DNA of 64,000 nucleotides from NCBI GenBank assembly GCA_018267825.1, contig JAFDXR010000016.1, positions 115,550 to 179,549 of the forward strand, in the 5' to 3' direction. The position numbers and the translations under genes are program-made. The notes below the pieces were generated by a model, which was not told where the DNA came from, searched no databases, and worked only from the letters and a program-made list of their open reading frames with translations. Numbering within the stretch: the first letter of the stretch is position 1; each line of letters starts with the position of its first letter. The DNA is from Bacteroidota bacterium. Its GTDB lineage: Bacteria; Bacteroidota; Bacteroidia; B-17B0; Aurantibacillaceae. Shown one piece after another: positions 35,501-44,315 of the stretch.

Positions 35501-38434
35501 CTACTCATAGCGTTTATCGCCTTTTACAGGCAATGGCGCCATTTTCTCAACAATCAGGCTGGGAAAGCCAAATTCTTCGGTAACTTTTGCCAGAATCAGG
35601 TAAACACCCTTTCCTTTGAAAGGATATTCACGCAGGGACTTTGGAAAATGCACCGTATCGAAGTACTGATCTTCATCGTCTATAAATGTCCCGAATGCCA
35701 TCCGTTCGCCATGACTCGTGCGCAATGTTTTCTCGGTAACATAGGCCCCCACCATTTTCACAGTCTGCCCCACATACTGCATTAACTCACGGGTTTTGCA
35801 TTGCCCTCTGAACGAGGTTTTAAGCAGATCGAACTCACTGCACGATACCAGGAATTCCAGCAGTTCCATTTCATCATAGGCCTGTTCTATCTGACTAATA
35901 GATACCTCCGGCAATTGCCAGTCTATCTTCTCGGGTTCAAACATTGTTACTGTAGAGGCTTCCCGTATCCTGTCTTTATTATACACCAGGTGCGCCTCCC
36001 ACAACAGGCTGGGTTTATTCTTACCGGTAAAATCAAAGGCATTGACCCTGATCAGGATCCGTAATTGCTCCAGACTGATGCCTGTGCGCAATATGAAATC
36101 CTCGAGCCCCAGGTAAGGTCCGTTTTTCCGGCGTTCTTCCAGAAGTGTTTCAGAAACCTGTTGCTCCAGTGATTTTACATGTACAAACCCCAGATACACA
36201 TCGCGGCCATAAAGCGTGGTCAGGTATGTACTGTGATTTACACAGGGTAAATGCACATGACCTCCGGCTTTCCTGAGTTCATTGATGTATACGCGGGTTC
36301 GGTAAAACCCGCCGAAATTATTGACCACTGCTACCATAAACTCCAGCGGAAAATGGGCCTTGAGATACAGACTCTGATAGCTCTCTACAGCATAACTCGC
36401 TGAGTGTGCTTTATTGAAACTGAAGCCCGCAAATGATTCCATCTGCATCCATACCTTTTCACTGATGGCTCTCGGATAATTCATGGCATCGCAATGCGCA
36501 TAGAATTTTTTGCTGATCTCTTCCAGCTGTTGCATGTGCCTGTATTTCCCGCTCATCATGCGTCGCAGGGCATCAGCATCGGCGAGGTCAAGCCCGCCAA
36601 AATAATGCCCCACCTTGATCACATCTTCCTGGTATACCATCACCCCATAGGTTTCCGACAGATGCTCTTTCATCACCGGGTGAATCACATCATACGAATC
36701 CTGGTGATGATGGCGGTAAATGTATTCCTTCATCATCCCGCTTTTGGCAACCCCGGGCCTGATGATGGAACTGGCTGCCACCAGCGTGATATAATTATCG
36801 CACTGAAGTTTCGACAGAAGCCCACGCATCGCAGGACTCTCTATATAAAAACTGCCGATGGTGTTTGCACTTTTTAAAAGCTCGCGGGTTTTAGCATCCT
36901 TCTTGAATGTTTCCACATCCCTGAAATCCACATCAATACCCTGGTTCTGTTTAATGAGAATTGTTGCGTCCTTGATATGGCCGATACCCCGCTGACTGAG
37001 TACATCCAGTTTTTCGAAACCAATATCTTCTGCCACGTGCATATCAAACTGTATGGTAGGAAGTCCCTTGGGTGGCAGATCCAGCGCACAATAGTGCGAC
37101 AGGGGTTCTTCCGAAATCAGAACACCACCGGCATGAATGGAACGTACATTCGGAAAATTTTCGATGGCTTTGAAATATTGCAGCACTTCTTTGCACAGCT
37201 CACTTTTGTTGAGCTCCGACTGCGGATCGCGGATCAACCGGTCAATATCGTCCTTTGGCAATCCATGTACCTTACCCAGCTCCCGGATAATGGCGCGGTC
37301 CTGGAATGTAGACATTGCGCCCAGCAGCGCCGTATGTTTTTTTCCGTAACGGTCAAAAATATAACGCAACACATCATCGCGGTCTTTCCATGAATAATCA
37401 ATATCAATATCCGGCGGGTTGGTTCGCTTTGGATTCAGAAAGCGCTCGAAGTAAAGGTTCAGTTCAATAGGGCAAACATCCGTAATGCGCAGGCAATAAG
37501 CCACCACACTATTGGCTCCACTGCCCCGCCCTACATGGTAATAGCCTTTCTGCATCGAATACCTGACAATATCCCAGGTGATCAGGAAGTATGATGAGAA
37601 TCCAAGCTGTTCTATAATCTCCAGTTCTTTTCGTACACGCTTTTCCGCCTCAGCATGGTGTTTTCCGTAACGTTCCTGCATTCCGTCGCAGGCCAGTTTT
37701 TCGAGCAGGAGTTTATCCTCGTAGGCACTACCTGTAAAATGTTTTTTATTTTTAATGGTTTTAAAATCAAATTCAAAACTGCAGTCATCTATCAGGCGGC
37801 GCGTATTTACGATCAGCTCCGGTACCCGCTCGTATGTTGCCAGGAGCTCATCCACCGACATAAAATAATCGCCGGGCCCGGCCATATCAGAAGCTTCCAG
37901 CTGACTCAGCAACATGATCTTATCAACAGCCCGCAGCTTTTTATGTACTTCAAAATCTTTCCCGCTTTTATGTGCTACAGCATGCAGCATGATGTATTTA
38001 TCGCGGTTCAGGTCAAACAGAATTTTTGATATTTCTCCCGGGCGTATCCCAATGTATTCATGATCACGCAGGGTTTTACGCTCTGTGCTGCCGTACGGAT
38101 ATATCACATAGGTATGGCTGAAATCAGGTCTGCGGGGCAATGCCTTCCCACTGAGATTATGCTCTGTGAGCAATTCATTGATCTCGCTGAATCCCTGGTT
38201 ATTCCTGGCCAGGGCTATATACAGCAAGCGGTCGTTCTCCCTGAACTCCATACCCGCAACAGGTTTAATGCCCCGCTCGAAACAGGCTTTCACGAAATCC
38301 AGAACACCGGTAGAGTTATTGATATCGGTGAGTGCCAGGGCATCGTATCCATGAGCAACAGCGGCATCTGCCAGTTCATGAATGGAAAAGGTGCCATAGC
38401 GGAGTGAATAATATGAATGGGCATTCAGGATCAT
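35501..38434 (-). CDS. DNA polymerase III alpha subunit-like (DnaE/ImuC-type, probably error-prone)
   Basis: 977 residues, shorter than replicative DnaE (usually over 1100). PHP domain at the N-terminus starts LNAHSYYSLRYG, where the first His of the usual HxHS motif is replaced by Asn. The polymerase core has GRGSGANSVVAYCLRIT and PDIDIDYSWKDRDDVL with the two catalytic Asp, then the KAHSASYA block and HhH region. An OB-fold domain (GQTVKMVGAYVTEKTLRTSH) is near the end, with no tau-binding extension. Its ATG overlaps the dinB stop by 4 bases. A C-family polymerase directly coupled to DinB points to translesion synthesis rather than main replication (inference). Confidence 0.88.
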   Translation of the reverse strand: MILNAHSYYSLRYGTFSIHELADAAVAHGYDALALTDINNSTGVLDFVKACFERGIKPVAGMEFRENDRLLYIALARNNQGFSEINELLTEHNLSGKALPRRPDFSHTYVIYPYGSTERKTLRDHEYIGIRPGEISKILFDLNRDKYIMLHAVAHKSGKDFEVHKKLRAVDKIMLLSQLEASDMAGPGDYFMSVDELLATYERVPELIVNTRRLIDDCSFEFDFKTIKNKKHFTGSAYEDKLLLEKLACDGMQERYGKHHAEAEKRVRKELEIIEQLGFSSYFLITWDIVRYSMQKGYYHVGRGSGANSVVAYCLRITDVCPIELNLYFERFLNPKRTNPPDIDIDYSWKDRDDVLRYIFDRYGKKHTALLGAMSTFQDRAIIRELGKVHGLPKDDIDRLIRDPQSELNKSELCKEVLQYFKAIENFPNVRSIHAGGVLISEEPLSHYCALDLPPKGLPTIQFDMHVAEDIGFEKLDVLSQRGIGHIKDATILIKQNQGIDVDFRDVETFKKDAKTRELLKSANTIGSFYIESPAMRGLLSKLQCDNYITLVAASSIIRPGVAKSGMMKEYIYRHHHQDSYDVIHPVMKEHLSETYGVMVYQEDVIKVGHYFGGLDLADADALRRMMSGKYRHMQQLEEISKKFYAHCDAMNYPRAISEKVWMQMESFAGFSFNKAHSASYAVESYQSLYLKAHFPLEFMVAVVNNFGGFYRTRVYINELRKAGGHVHLPCVNHSTYLTTLYGRDVYLGFVHVKSLEQQVSETLLEERRKNGPYLGLEDFILRTGISLEQLRILIRVNAFDFTGKNKPSLLWEAHLVYNKDRIREASTVTMFEPEKIDWQLPEVSISQIEQAYDEMELLEFLVSCSEFDLLKTSFRGQCKTRELMQYVGQTVKMVGAYVTEKTLRTSHGERMAFGTFIDDEDQYFDTVHFPKSLREYPFKGKGVYLILAKVTEEFGFPSLIVEKMAPLPVKGDKRYE

Positions 38435-39582
38435 GGCTTCTCCAGTCCTATGCTGCGCATAATAGCCTTATCTCCAAAACGGTTCCTGATTTTATCCATG
38501 GCCTGGTACAGGTTTATTTTTTCTTCAGTGTCTTCAAACAGGTTTATCTGGTTGAAGCCCGACACCAGGTTGGAGAATTTTACGCCGATGAGCCGGATCA
38601 GAACACGGCGGGAAAAATTACGTTCAAATAGCTCGAGGATGGTTTGCAGAATCACATCATCGGAAGCAGTGTAGCTGATGCGTTTCTGAAAAGTATGTGT
38701 CTGAAAGTCGGAATAACGCAGTTTCAGGGTTACGCAGCCTGTTACCTTCAAATCTTTACGAAGCTTATACGCGAGTTTTTCCACCATCATGGTCAGCACC
38801 CGTTTCAGGTAAACCACATCGGTTGTATCCCGGTCAAAGGTATCTTCCGTACTCATGCTCTTGGCTTCCGACTGGGGTTCTACAGGGTTATTATCGATCC
38901 CATTGGCTTTGCGCCAGATCACAGCGCCGTTTTCACCCAGTACTTTTTGCATCAGCATGATGGGCATGGTTTGAATCGTGCCTATTTTTTCGATGCCCAT
39001 ATTCCGCAGAATACCATTGGTTTTATCGCCGATCCCTGGTATTTTCTGAATAGACAGCGGTGCCAGAAATATTTTTTCGGTTCCAAACAACACCTGCTTT
39101 TCACCGTTGGGCTTGGCCTGGTTGGTAGCCACCTTCGATACGGTTTTGTTCTGCGAAAGCCCAAAGGAAATCGGCAGTCCTGTTTCCCGGATAATTTTCT
39201 CGCGCAGTTCGTGAGTCCACAGCATGCTTTGTTTCACATATTTATCCATACCCGAAATATCGAGGTAATGCTCATCAATACTGGCTTTCTCCACCAGTGG
39301 TGCTTCTGCTTCTATAATTTCGGTAACCGTGTTCGAGTAACGCGAGTACATGTCCATATCGCCACGCACAAAAATGGCATGCGGGCACAACATCCTGGCC
39401 GTTTTGGAAGGCATGGCCGAATGCACACCAAACTGGCGCGCCTCATAACTGCAGGATGCCACCACTCCACGATCGGAACCACCACCTATAATAACAGGCT
39501 TGCCAACCAGGGATGTGTTGTTGAGGCGCTCTACCGACACAAAAAAGGAATCCAGATCCATATGTACTACCGAACGTTCCAT
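38431..39582 (-). CDS. dinB: DNA polymerase IV (Y-family, DinB)
   Basis: 383 residues. Y-family palm with catalytic D9 (VHMDLDSFF), D103 and E104 (SIDEHYLDISG); the EARQFGVHSAMPSKTARMLCP fingers block; HhH region (KIPGIGDKTNGILRNMGIEKI); and little-finger domain to the C-terminus. The C-terminal clamp-binding peptide is QINLF (in VSGFNQINLFED). Copies damaged DNA with low fidelity. First gene of a two-gene operon with the DnaE-type polymerase. A promoter and overlapping dyad symmetry lie 20-52 bases upstream. Confidence 0.94.
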   Translation of the reverse strand: MERSVVHMDLDSFFVSVERLNNTSLVGKPVIIGGGSDRGVVASCSYEARQFGVHSAMPSKTARMLCPHAIFVRGDMDMYSRYSNTVTEIIEAEAPLVEKASIDEHYLDISGMDKYVKQSMLWTHELREKIIRETGLPISFGLSQNKTVSKVATNQAKPNGEKQVLFGTEKIFLAPLSIQKIPGIGDKTNGILRNMGIEKIGTIQTMPIMLMQKVLGENGAVIWRKANGIDNNPVEPQSEAKSMSTEDTFDRDTTDVVYLKRVLTMMVEKLAYKLRKDLKVTGCVTLKLRYSDFQTHTFQKRISYTASDDVILQTILELFERNFSRRVLIRLIGVKFSNLVSGFNQINLFEDTEEKINLYQAMDKIRNRFGDKAIMRSIGLEKP

Positions 39583-39601
39583 AACCTTACTAAGTCATAC
39601 A

Positions 39602-39634
39602 CAAAACTAATTGCCAGACGTAGCAATCTGTTGC
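39602..39634 (-). promoter_or_regulatory. Promoter and candidate operator of the dinB-dnaE operon
   Basis: -7 box TAGTTTTG at 39602-39609 on the minus strand (exact TAnnTTTG), 20 bases before the dinB ATG. Two overlapping dyads lie upstream: ATTGC...GCAAT (39610-39614 with 39623-39627) and GCAA-TCTG-TTGC (39623-39634). They cover the place of the -33 region. A damage-responsive repressor could bind there, but no Bacteroidota LexA consensus can be matched by eye. Confidence 0.38.
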
Positions 39635-39740
39635 CATAATTTGTAGCATTATATCCCGCTGGCAGGGCATTCCCTTACTTTTTGCAACCCCCTGATTACC
39701 GGGATAGTGTTTGCTAAATATATTTAGTATCTTGTGGTTT

Positions 39741-42731
39741 GTGAACTCCACGCACACACAAATAAGCACAAGCCAGATCGACCGGCTGAATGACGCCGCA
39801 TGGGCCATTAACAGAACAGATCCCCGGAAGTCGGCCGACATGGCCCTGGAAGCATTGACCTTAGCTGAAGATACGGCCTACACATTCGGTCAGGCCTTTG
39901 CCCTCAAAACCATAGGCGCCTGTTATGTGTGGACCTCACGCAATGAAGAAGCCGTTGACTATTGCCTCCAGGCGATCTCCCTGTTTAAAGAACTTCAGGA
40001 TAAAAAAAATGAGGCCCAGGCAAATTACAATCTGGCCTGTAATTTCTTTTACCTGTCTGACTACGATACAGCTCTCGAATACTATACCCAGTGCTATAAA
40101 CTATATGCCGAAATAAGCGATGAGGCCGGAATTGCCGAGGGGCTGAATGGGTTGGGTAGCCTGTATTATACCATTGAACAAAACGACAAGGCACTGGATG
40201 TACTCAAACAAAGTCTGACGCTTTGCCGCAAAAACAACAACGAAGCAACCATGGTGCGGGTTCTCGACGGCCTGGGCGAAACCTATTACAACCTGAAAGA
40301 ATACGAAACAGCACTGACATACTACAACGAATGCGTAGACGCATGCCGGCGGCTGGGCGACACCAAACATGTGGAAGCCTTTGCCCTCGACGGTCTCGGC
40401 AGAACCTATGCCGGCTTAAGCGACCTGGAGAAAGCTGTTTTTCATTACAACAAAAGCCTTGAAATCCGAAAAGAGCTTGGCTTTAAAGTAGGTGTAGCCA
40501 ACACACTGACCAATATCGGTGCCCTCTACCTGGCCCAGCACAAATACCCCGAAGCCATTCAGTATCTCGAAGATGCCTATAGCCTCTCCATTGAAATTAA
40601 CTCCAAGGAGTGTGCCTATAAAGCTTCTGAAAAACTGGCTACCGTATACGAACTTCAGCAGGATGCCAAACAGGCCCTGCACTATTATAAAGTATTTCAC
40701 CTGTCGAAAGAAGATGTCAGGAATGACCGCACGAAACAGCTGGTACGCAGTGTGGATCTGCAGCATAAAATTCTGAAATCGAATACCGAAAAATTACTGC
40801 TGGAAGAAAAAAACCGCGAGCTCGAAACACATTCGCATAACCTGGTGCTCATGAGCCAGATCGGGCAGCAGATCATTTCGCTGCGCTCGGTAGAGCAGAT
40901 CGTAGATGCGGTATACAGCCACGTGAACTCCCTGATGGATGCCACCGGTTTCGGGATCGGCCTGTATAAATCGGACACAGAAGAAGTTGTGTTCCCCCTG
41001 TATATAGAAGGCGAAGATAAATTTACCGATGTTCGTTTCCAGCTCGAAGACAAGGAGCGCCTGGCAGTGCACTGTTTTGAGAACAAAAAAGAAATTCTGA
41101 TCAACGATTTTGATGCTGAAATTTCAAAATACATCAGAAATTACAAAGCCCCTATTGCCGGACGCAGCGTAGCCTCTATCATATACCTGCCCCTGCTGGT
41201 GAAAGAAAAAACCATGGGGGTAATTACGGTGCAGAGCTTTAACAAACAGGCCTACACCACCTACCATGCCAATATTCTGCGTAACCTCGGAACATTTGCT
41301 GCGATTGCCCTGGAGAACGCGCAACTTTACGAAATGCAGGAAAACCTGGTGCAGGAGCGCACCCGTGAGCTCTTCACCAAAAAAGAAGAAATTGAGAAAG
41401 CATACCTCAATAATAAATTACTGAGTGAGATCGGTCAGCAGCTGACATCAACGCTGAACTTCGAGGAGATTTTCTCCAAGCTCCATCACTATGTCAACCA
41501 GCTGATGGATGCGGCCTGCTTTGGCGTGAGGATTTATCATCCCGACAAGCATGCCGTGGAATATAAGTATGAATACGAAAACGGTGTCCGGGATACGGAA
41601 CCTATTTTTGTACCGATGGACGATCATGATAATTTTTCGGTGTGGTGTATCGAACATCGCCGCGAGATCTTTATCAGCGACATTGTTCATGATTATAAAA
41701 AGTACACTAACCAGATCCGTGTGGTAACAGGCGATATGCCCCACTCCCTGATCTTTTACCCGATCATGATCGGCGACAGGGTACTTGGTGTTATTACCAT
41801 TCAGAGCTTTCAGAAATTTGCTTATAATGAATATCATCTCGATATATTGAAAACACTGGCCTCCTACACGGCCATTGCCCTGGAAAATGCAAACCTTTAT
41901 GAAACCATGGAGGAAAAAGTAAAAGCCAGGACCGAGGAAGTGAATCGCCAGAAAGCCATTATTGAAGACAAAAACAAAGACATCACGGACAGCATCCGTT
42001 ACGCCAAAAAAATTCAACAGGCCATTATGCCCGACGAAAGTCTCTTTTCGGAGAACTTCGCAGAAAGCTACATCCTGTATAAACCAAAAGATATTGTGAG
42101 CGGCGACTTTTACTGGTTCGACAAAATATCCGACGATCTCGTGTTGTTTGCAGTGGCCGATTGTACCGGCCATGGCGTGCCGGGAGCGTTTATGTCGCTG
42201 ATCTGTAATAACCTCATGAATATTGTGATTCACGACAACAATATTTCTTCGCCGGGTGCAGCCCTGACCCTGCTCGACCGGAAACTCCGCGAACACCTTT
42301 CCAAAAGCAGCGACAATGCCGCCAACGACGGTATGGACGTAGCGATATGTGCTTATTACAAAAGCACCAACATACTGCATTTCTCAGGCGCTCAGCGTCC
42401 GCTGCTTATTATAAGAGATGGAGAGTTGCTCGAATACAAACCGACCAAACTATCTATCGGCGGCCACATGAAGGAAGACAAAACCTTTGTGAATCATGAA
42501 ATACAATTACAGGCCGGCGACAATGTATATATATTTACCGATGGCTATGCCGATCAGTTCGGAGAGAAAAGCGGGAAAAAATATAAATACAAAAATCTGC
42601 AGCGTTTAATAACATCCGTAGCCGATCAGCCCATGGCCGATCAGAAACAGGCACTTTCGGATACCTTCGACGCCTGGAAAGGCAGGCTTGAACAGGTAGA
42701 TGATGTATGCGTTATTGGTGTGAGGATATAA
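39741..42731 (+). CDS. TPR-GAF-GAF-SpoIIE sensor protein phosphatase
   Basis: About 996 residues from a GTG at 39741 (a TTG at 39711 is also in frame; there is no ATG before about codon 34). TPR repeats fill about 1-330 (for example ADGLNGLGSLYYTIEQNDKA-type helices), then a coiled coil, GAF domain 1 (about 365-530), a second coiled coil, GAF domain 2 (about 555-710), a third coiled coil and a SpoIIE PP2C phosphatase domain (about 760-996) with SGDFYWFDK, VADCTGHGVPGAFMSLICN and FTDGYADQFG. No signal peptide or membrane segment: a cytoplasmic sensor that probably controls a phosphorylated antagonist protein. No partner gene is adjacent. Confidence 0.9.
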   Translation: MNSTHTQISTSQIDRLNDAAWAINRTDPRKSADMALEALTLAEDTAYTFGQAFALKTIGACYVWTSRNEEAVDYCLQAISLFKELQDKKNEAQANYNLACNFFYLSDYDTALEYYTQCYKLYAEISDEAGIAEGLNGLGSLYYTIEQNDKALDVLKQSLTLCRKNNNEATMVRVLDGLGETYYNLKEYETALTYYNECVDACRRLGDTKHVEAFALDGLGRTYAGLSDLEKAVFHYNKSLEIRKELGFKVGVANTLTNIGALYLAQHKYPEAIQYLEDAYSLSIEINSKECAYKASEKLATVYELQQDAKQALHYYKVFHLSKEDVRNDRTKQLVRSVDLQHKILKSNTEKLLLEEKNRELETHSHNLVLMSQIGQQIISLRSVEQIVDAVYSHVNSLMDATGFGIGLYKSDTEEVVFPLYIEGEDKFTDVRFQLEDKERLAVHCFENKKEILINDFDAEISKYIRNYKAPIAGRSVASIIYLPLLVKEKTMGVITVQSFNKQAYTTYHANILRNLGTFAAIALENAQLYEMQENLVQERTRELFTKKEEIEKAYLNNKLLSEIGQQLTSTLNFEEIFSKLHHYVNQLMDAACFGVRIYHPDKHAVEYKYEYENGVRDTEPIFVPMDDHDNFSVWCIEHRREIFISDIVHDYKKYTNQIRVVTGDMPHSLIFYPIMIGDRVLGVITIQSFQKFAYNEYHLDILKTLASYTAIALENANLYETMEEKVKARTEEVNRQKAIIEDKNKDITDSIRYAKKIQQAIMPDESLFSENFAESYILYKPKDIVSGDFYWFDKISDDLVLFAVADCTGHGVPGAFMSLICNNLMNIVIHDNNISSPGAALTLLDRKLREHLSKSSDNAANDGMDVAICAYYKSTNILHFSGAQRPLLIIRDGELLEYKPTKLSIGGHMKEDKTFVNHEIQLQAGDNVYIFTDGYADQFGEKSGKKYKYKNLQRLITSVADQPMADQKQALSDTFDAWKGRLEQVDDVCVIGVRI

Positions 42732-42761
42732 CATCCGATAACTGCTTTTTACGAAAATGCG

Positions 42762-43139
42762 CTATTCACTTTTAGGGAACAACAGCATTTTCAATGCGAT
42801 AACAAGCAACATACAGGCAAACACCTTTTCGATCACTTCCTTACGAAGCAGATGATTGGTCTTTGCCCCGAGGAAAGCTCCGATAAAAAAGCTTAATGCA
42901 ATAATTGCTGCTGCTGTTACATTCACATTTCCATTTTTGTAGAAATCATAAACAGCGAGTATCCCGACCGGTGGAATGAGCGCAGCCAGAGAGGTTCCCT
43001 GTGCATCGCGTATGGCAAAATTCAAAAAAAACATCAGGGCCGGAACAATAATAATTCCGCCGCCAATGCCGACTAACCCGCTCAGATACCCTGCCAGGAT
43101 ACCAAGTGCGATCAATCCAAAAATCATAGTCATATTCAT
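42762..43139 (-). CDS. Half-length TSUP (TauE/SafE) family sulfur-compound permease
   Basis: 125 residues, about four membrane segments; full TSUP proteins have about 250 residues in two such repeats. Motifs GLVGIGGGIIIVPALMFF, AQGTSLAALIPPVGILAVYDFYKNGNVN and FFIGAFLGAK are typical of the N-terminal repeat. It would need to dimerise. TSUP proteins carry sulfite, sulfoacetate, thiosulfate or taurine-derived compounds. It lies 1 bp after a universal stress protein gene and is a paralogue of the 127-residue gene at 47.7 kb. Confidence 0.86.
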   Translation of the reverse strand: MNMTMIFGLIALGILAGYLSGLVGIGGGIIIVPALMFFLNFAIRDAQGTSLAALIPPVGILAVYDFYKNGNVNVTAAAIIALSFFIGAFLGAKTNHLLRKEVIEKVFACMLLVIALKMLLFPKSE

Positions 43140-43140
43140 G

Positions 43141-43575
43141 TCAGTTGTTATCTGTTGTTTTAAATGGTATAACCAATACCGGGATATGCGAATGGCGTAT
43201 CACCTCTTCCGCAACACTTCCCATCAGAGCACGTTTTAAGCCCGAACGCCCATGTGTTCCGACAACGATCATATCTACATTAAACCCGTTTGCTATATTC
43301 ACAATGCAGACCGAAGGTTTCCCTTCTTCTACAAAACAGAGGGCTTCCCGGCAATTGAATACAGCTCTCATTCTAAGCATGAGTTCCCTGGCTTCAGTCC
43401 GCATGGCAGCCATTGCCTCTTTTGGCGAATACGTGCTTTCGGCCATAATAATATCGTTGTCTACAACTGTAACAAACATGATTTCCATGTTTAATGATAA
43501 AGCCAGTTTTACCCCGGCCTTTGCCGCTTTTATAGAATGCGGACTTCCATCGATTGCAATTAAAATTTTACTCAT
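43141..43575 (-). CDS. Universal stress protein (UspA-type, single domain)
   Basis: 144 residues, one Usp domain: KILIAIDGSPHSIKAAKAGV at the N-terminus and GTHGRSGLKRALMGSVAEEVIRHSHIPVLVIP at the C-terminus, the G-x2-G-x9-G-S/T pattern that binds ATP. Just upstream of the half-TSUP gene (1 bp gap), so co-expression with sulfur transport is likely. Precise role unknown. Confidence 0.92.
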   Translation of the reverse strand: MSKILIAIDGSPHSIKAAKAGVKLALSLNMEIMFVTVVDNDIIMAESTYSPKEAMAAMRTEARELMLRMRAVFNCREALCFVEEGKPSVCIVNIANGFNVDMIVVGTHGRSGLKRALMGSVAEEVIRHSHIPVLVIPFKTTDNN

Positions 43576-43779
43576 AGTTTCTGAAATGCATTTATGGATC
43601 CGGCTTACACAGTGAGCACAAAAACCTTGGATTTTGCCGGTTGCGCGGATCCCGAATAATGTTGAAAACCGTTTTTAAATTTCACAAAACAGCCTGTATA
43701 AATTGCCGGATACAAATTCATCGTAATGATGGCAATAACAAGGCCTCCGTTTAATCTACCCTGATACCAGGGATGAACA

Positions 43780-44196
43780 CTAAATTCTTAAAACGGACAG
43801 TTCAGGAAAGGAGACTGAAGGTAATTTACCAAAGGGGGATTCCACGTAAGTGATAATACGTTGTGCAGGCAGCAAACGGTAGTGCAGATCAAAGAGTGTG
43901 TTTATCCTCCGGAATAAAGATATTACCGGTAATTTGATCCGGCGGCTAAAATTCCGGAGCCCTCTGTCGTCGGGCAATTCTGCAGAAACCTGTTCAACGG
44001 AGTCATGACGATCATCGGTTTGAACCATGTAATCCATGACGCGTCGCCGGCTCTTCCCGACTTTAAATACGGGGCTCGACGACAAACTCTCGATCTGGCA
44101 GAGGTTCCCGGAGATAAGAAATGAGATATTAAAAAACGATAGTTTCAGAAACACAGCCACACAAAGTGTGAAGACTATATATGTGTTTTTACTCAT
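43780..44196 (-). CDS. Hypothetical exported protein
   Basis: 138 residues, no family recognised. The N-terminus is hydrophobic (YIVFTLCVAVFLKLSFFN) and could be a signal peptide; the rest is basic with several Arg pairs (KSRRRVMDY, SRRIKLPVISLFRR). Support for a real gene is moderate: a TAnnTTTG box lies eight bases before the ATG and the frame spans most of an otherwise empty 740-base gap between the Usp and CstB-like genes. It could also be a chance frame. Confidence 0.5.
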   Translation of the reverse strand: MSKNTYIVFTLCVAVFLKLSFFNISFLISGNLCQIESLSSSPVFKVGKSRRRVMDYMVQTDDRHDSVEQVSAELPDDRGLRNFSRRIKLPVISLFRRINTLFDLHYRLLPAQRIITYVESPFGKLPSVSFPELSVLRI

Positions 44197-44204
44197 GCCT
44201 CATA

Positions 44205-44212
44205 CAAAAGTA
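44205..44212 (-). promoter_or_regulatory. -7 promoter box (TACTTTTG) before the hypothetical exported protein
   Basis: Exact TAnnTTTG match on the minus strand, eight bases before the ATG at 44196. Another ATG lies within that spacer in a different frame. Confidence 0.35.
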
Positions 44213-44258
44213 GAGAATGAATCTGAAATCATACTAAAAGCAGGTCACTTTTTAGTGT

Positions 44259-44292
44259 AAAAAAAATGCAGCTAAAATAACTTTAGCTGCAT
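44259..44292 (-). terminator. Rho-independent terminator of the CstB-like gene
   Basis: Perfect 11-bp stem (ATGCAGCTAAA / TTTAGCTGCAT) with a five-base loop, followed on the minus strand by eight T. It sits 23 bp past the stop codon of the CstB-like gene. Confidence 0.9.
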
Positions 44293-44315
44293 AAAAAGAT
44301 GAATTCGCCGGTTGG

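Noticed and set aside
41448..42380. Minus-strand frame of 310 codons
   Set aside because: Antisense to the second GAF domain and SpoIIE phosphatase domain of the TPR-GAF-GAF protein, which carries all catalytic motifs.
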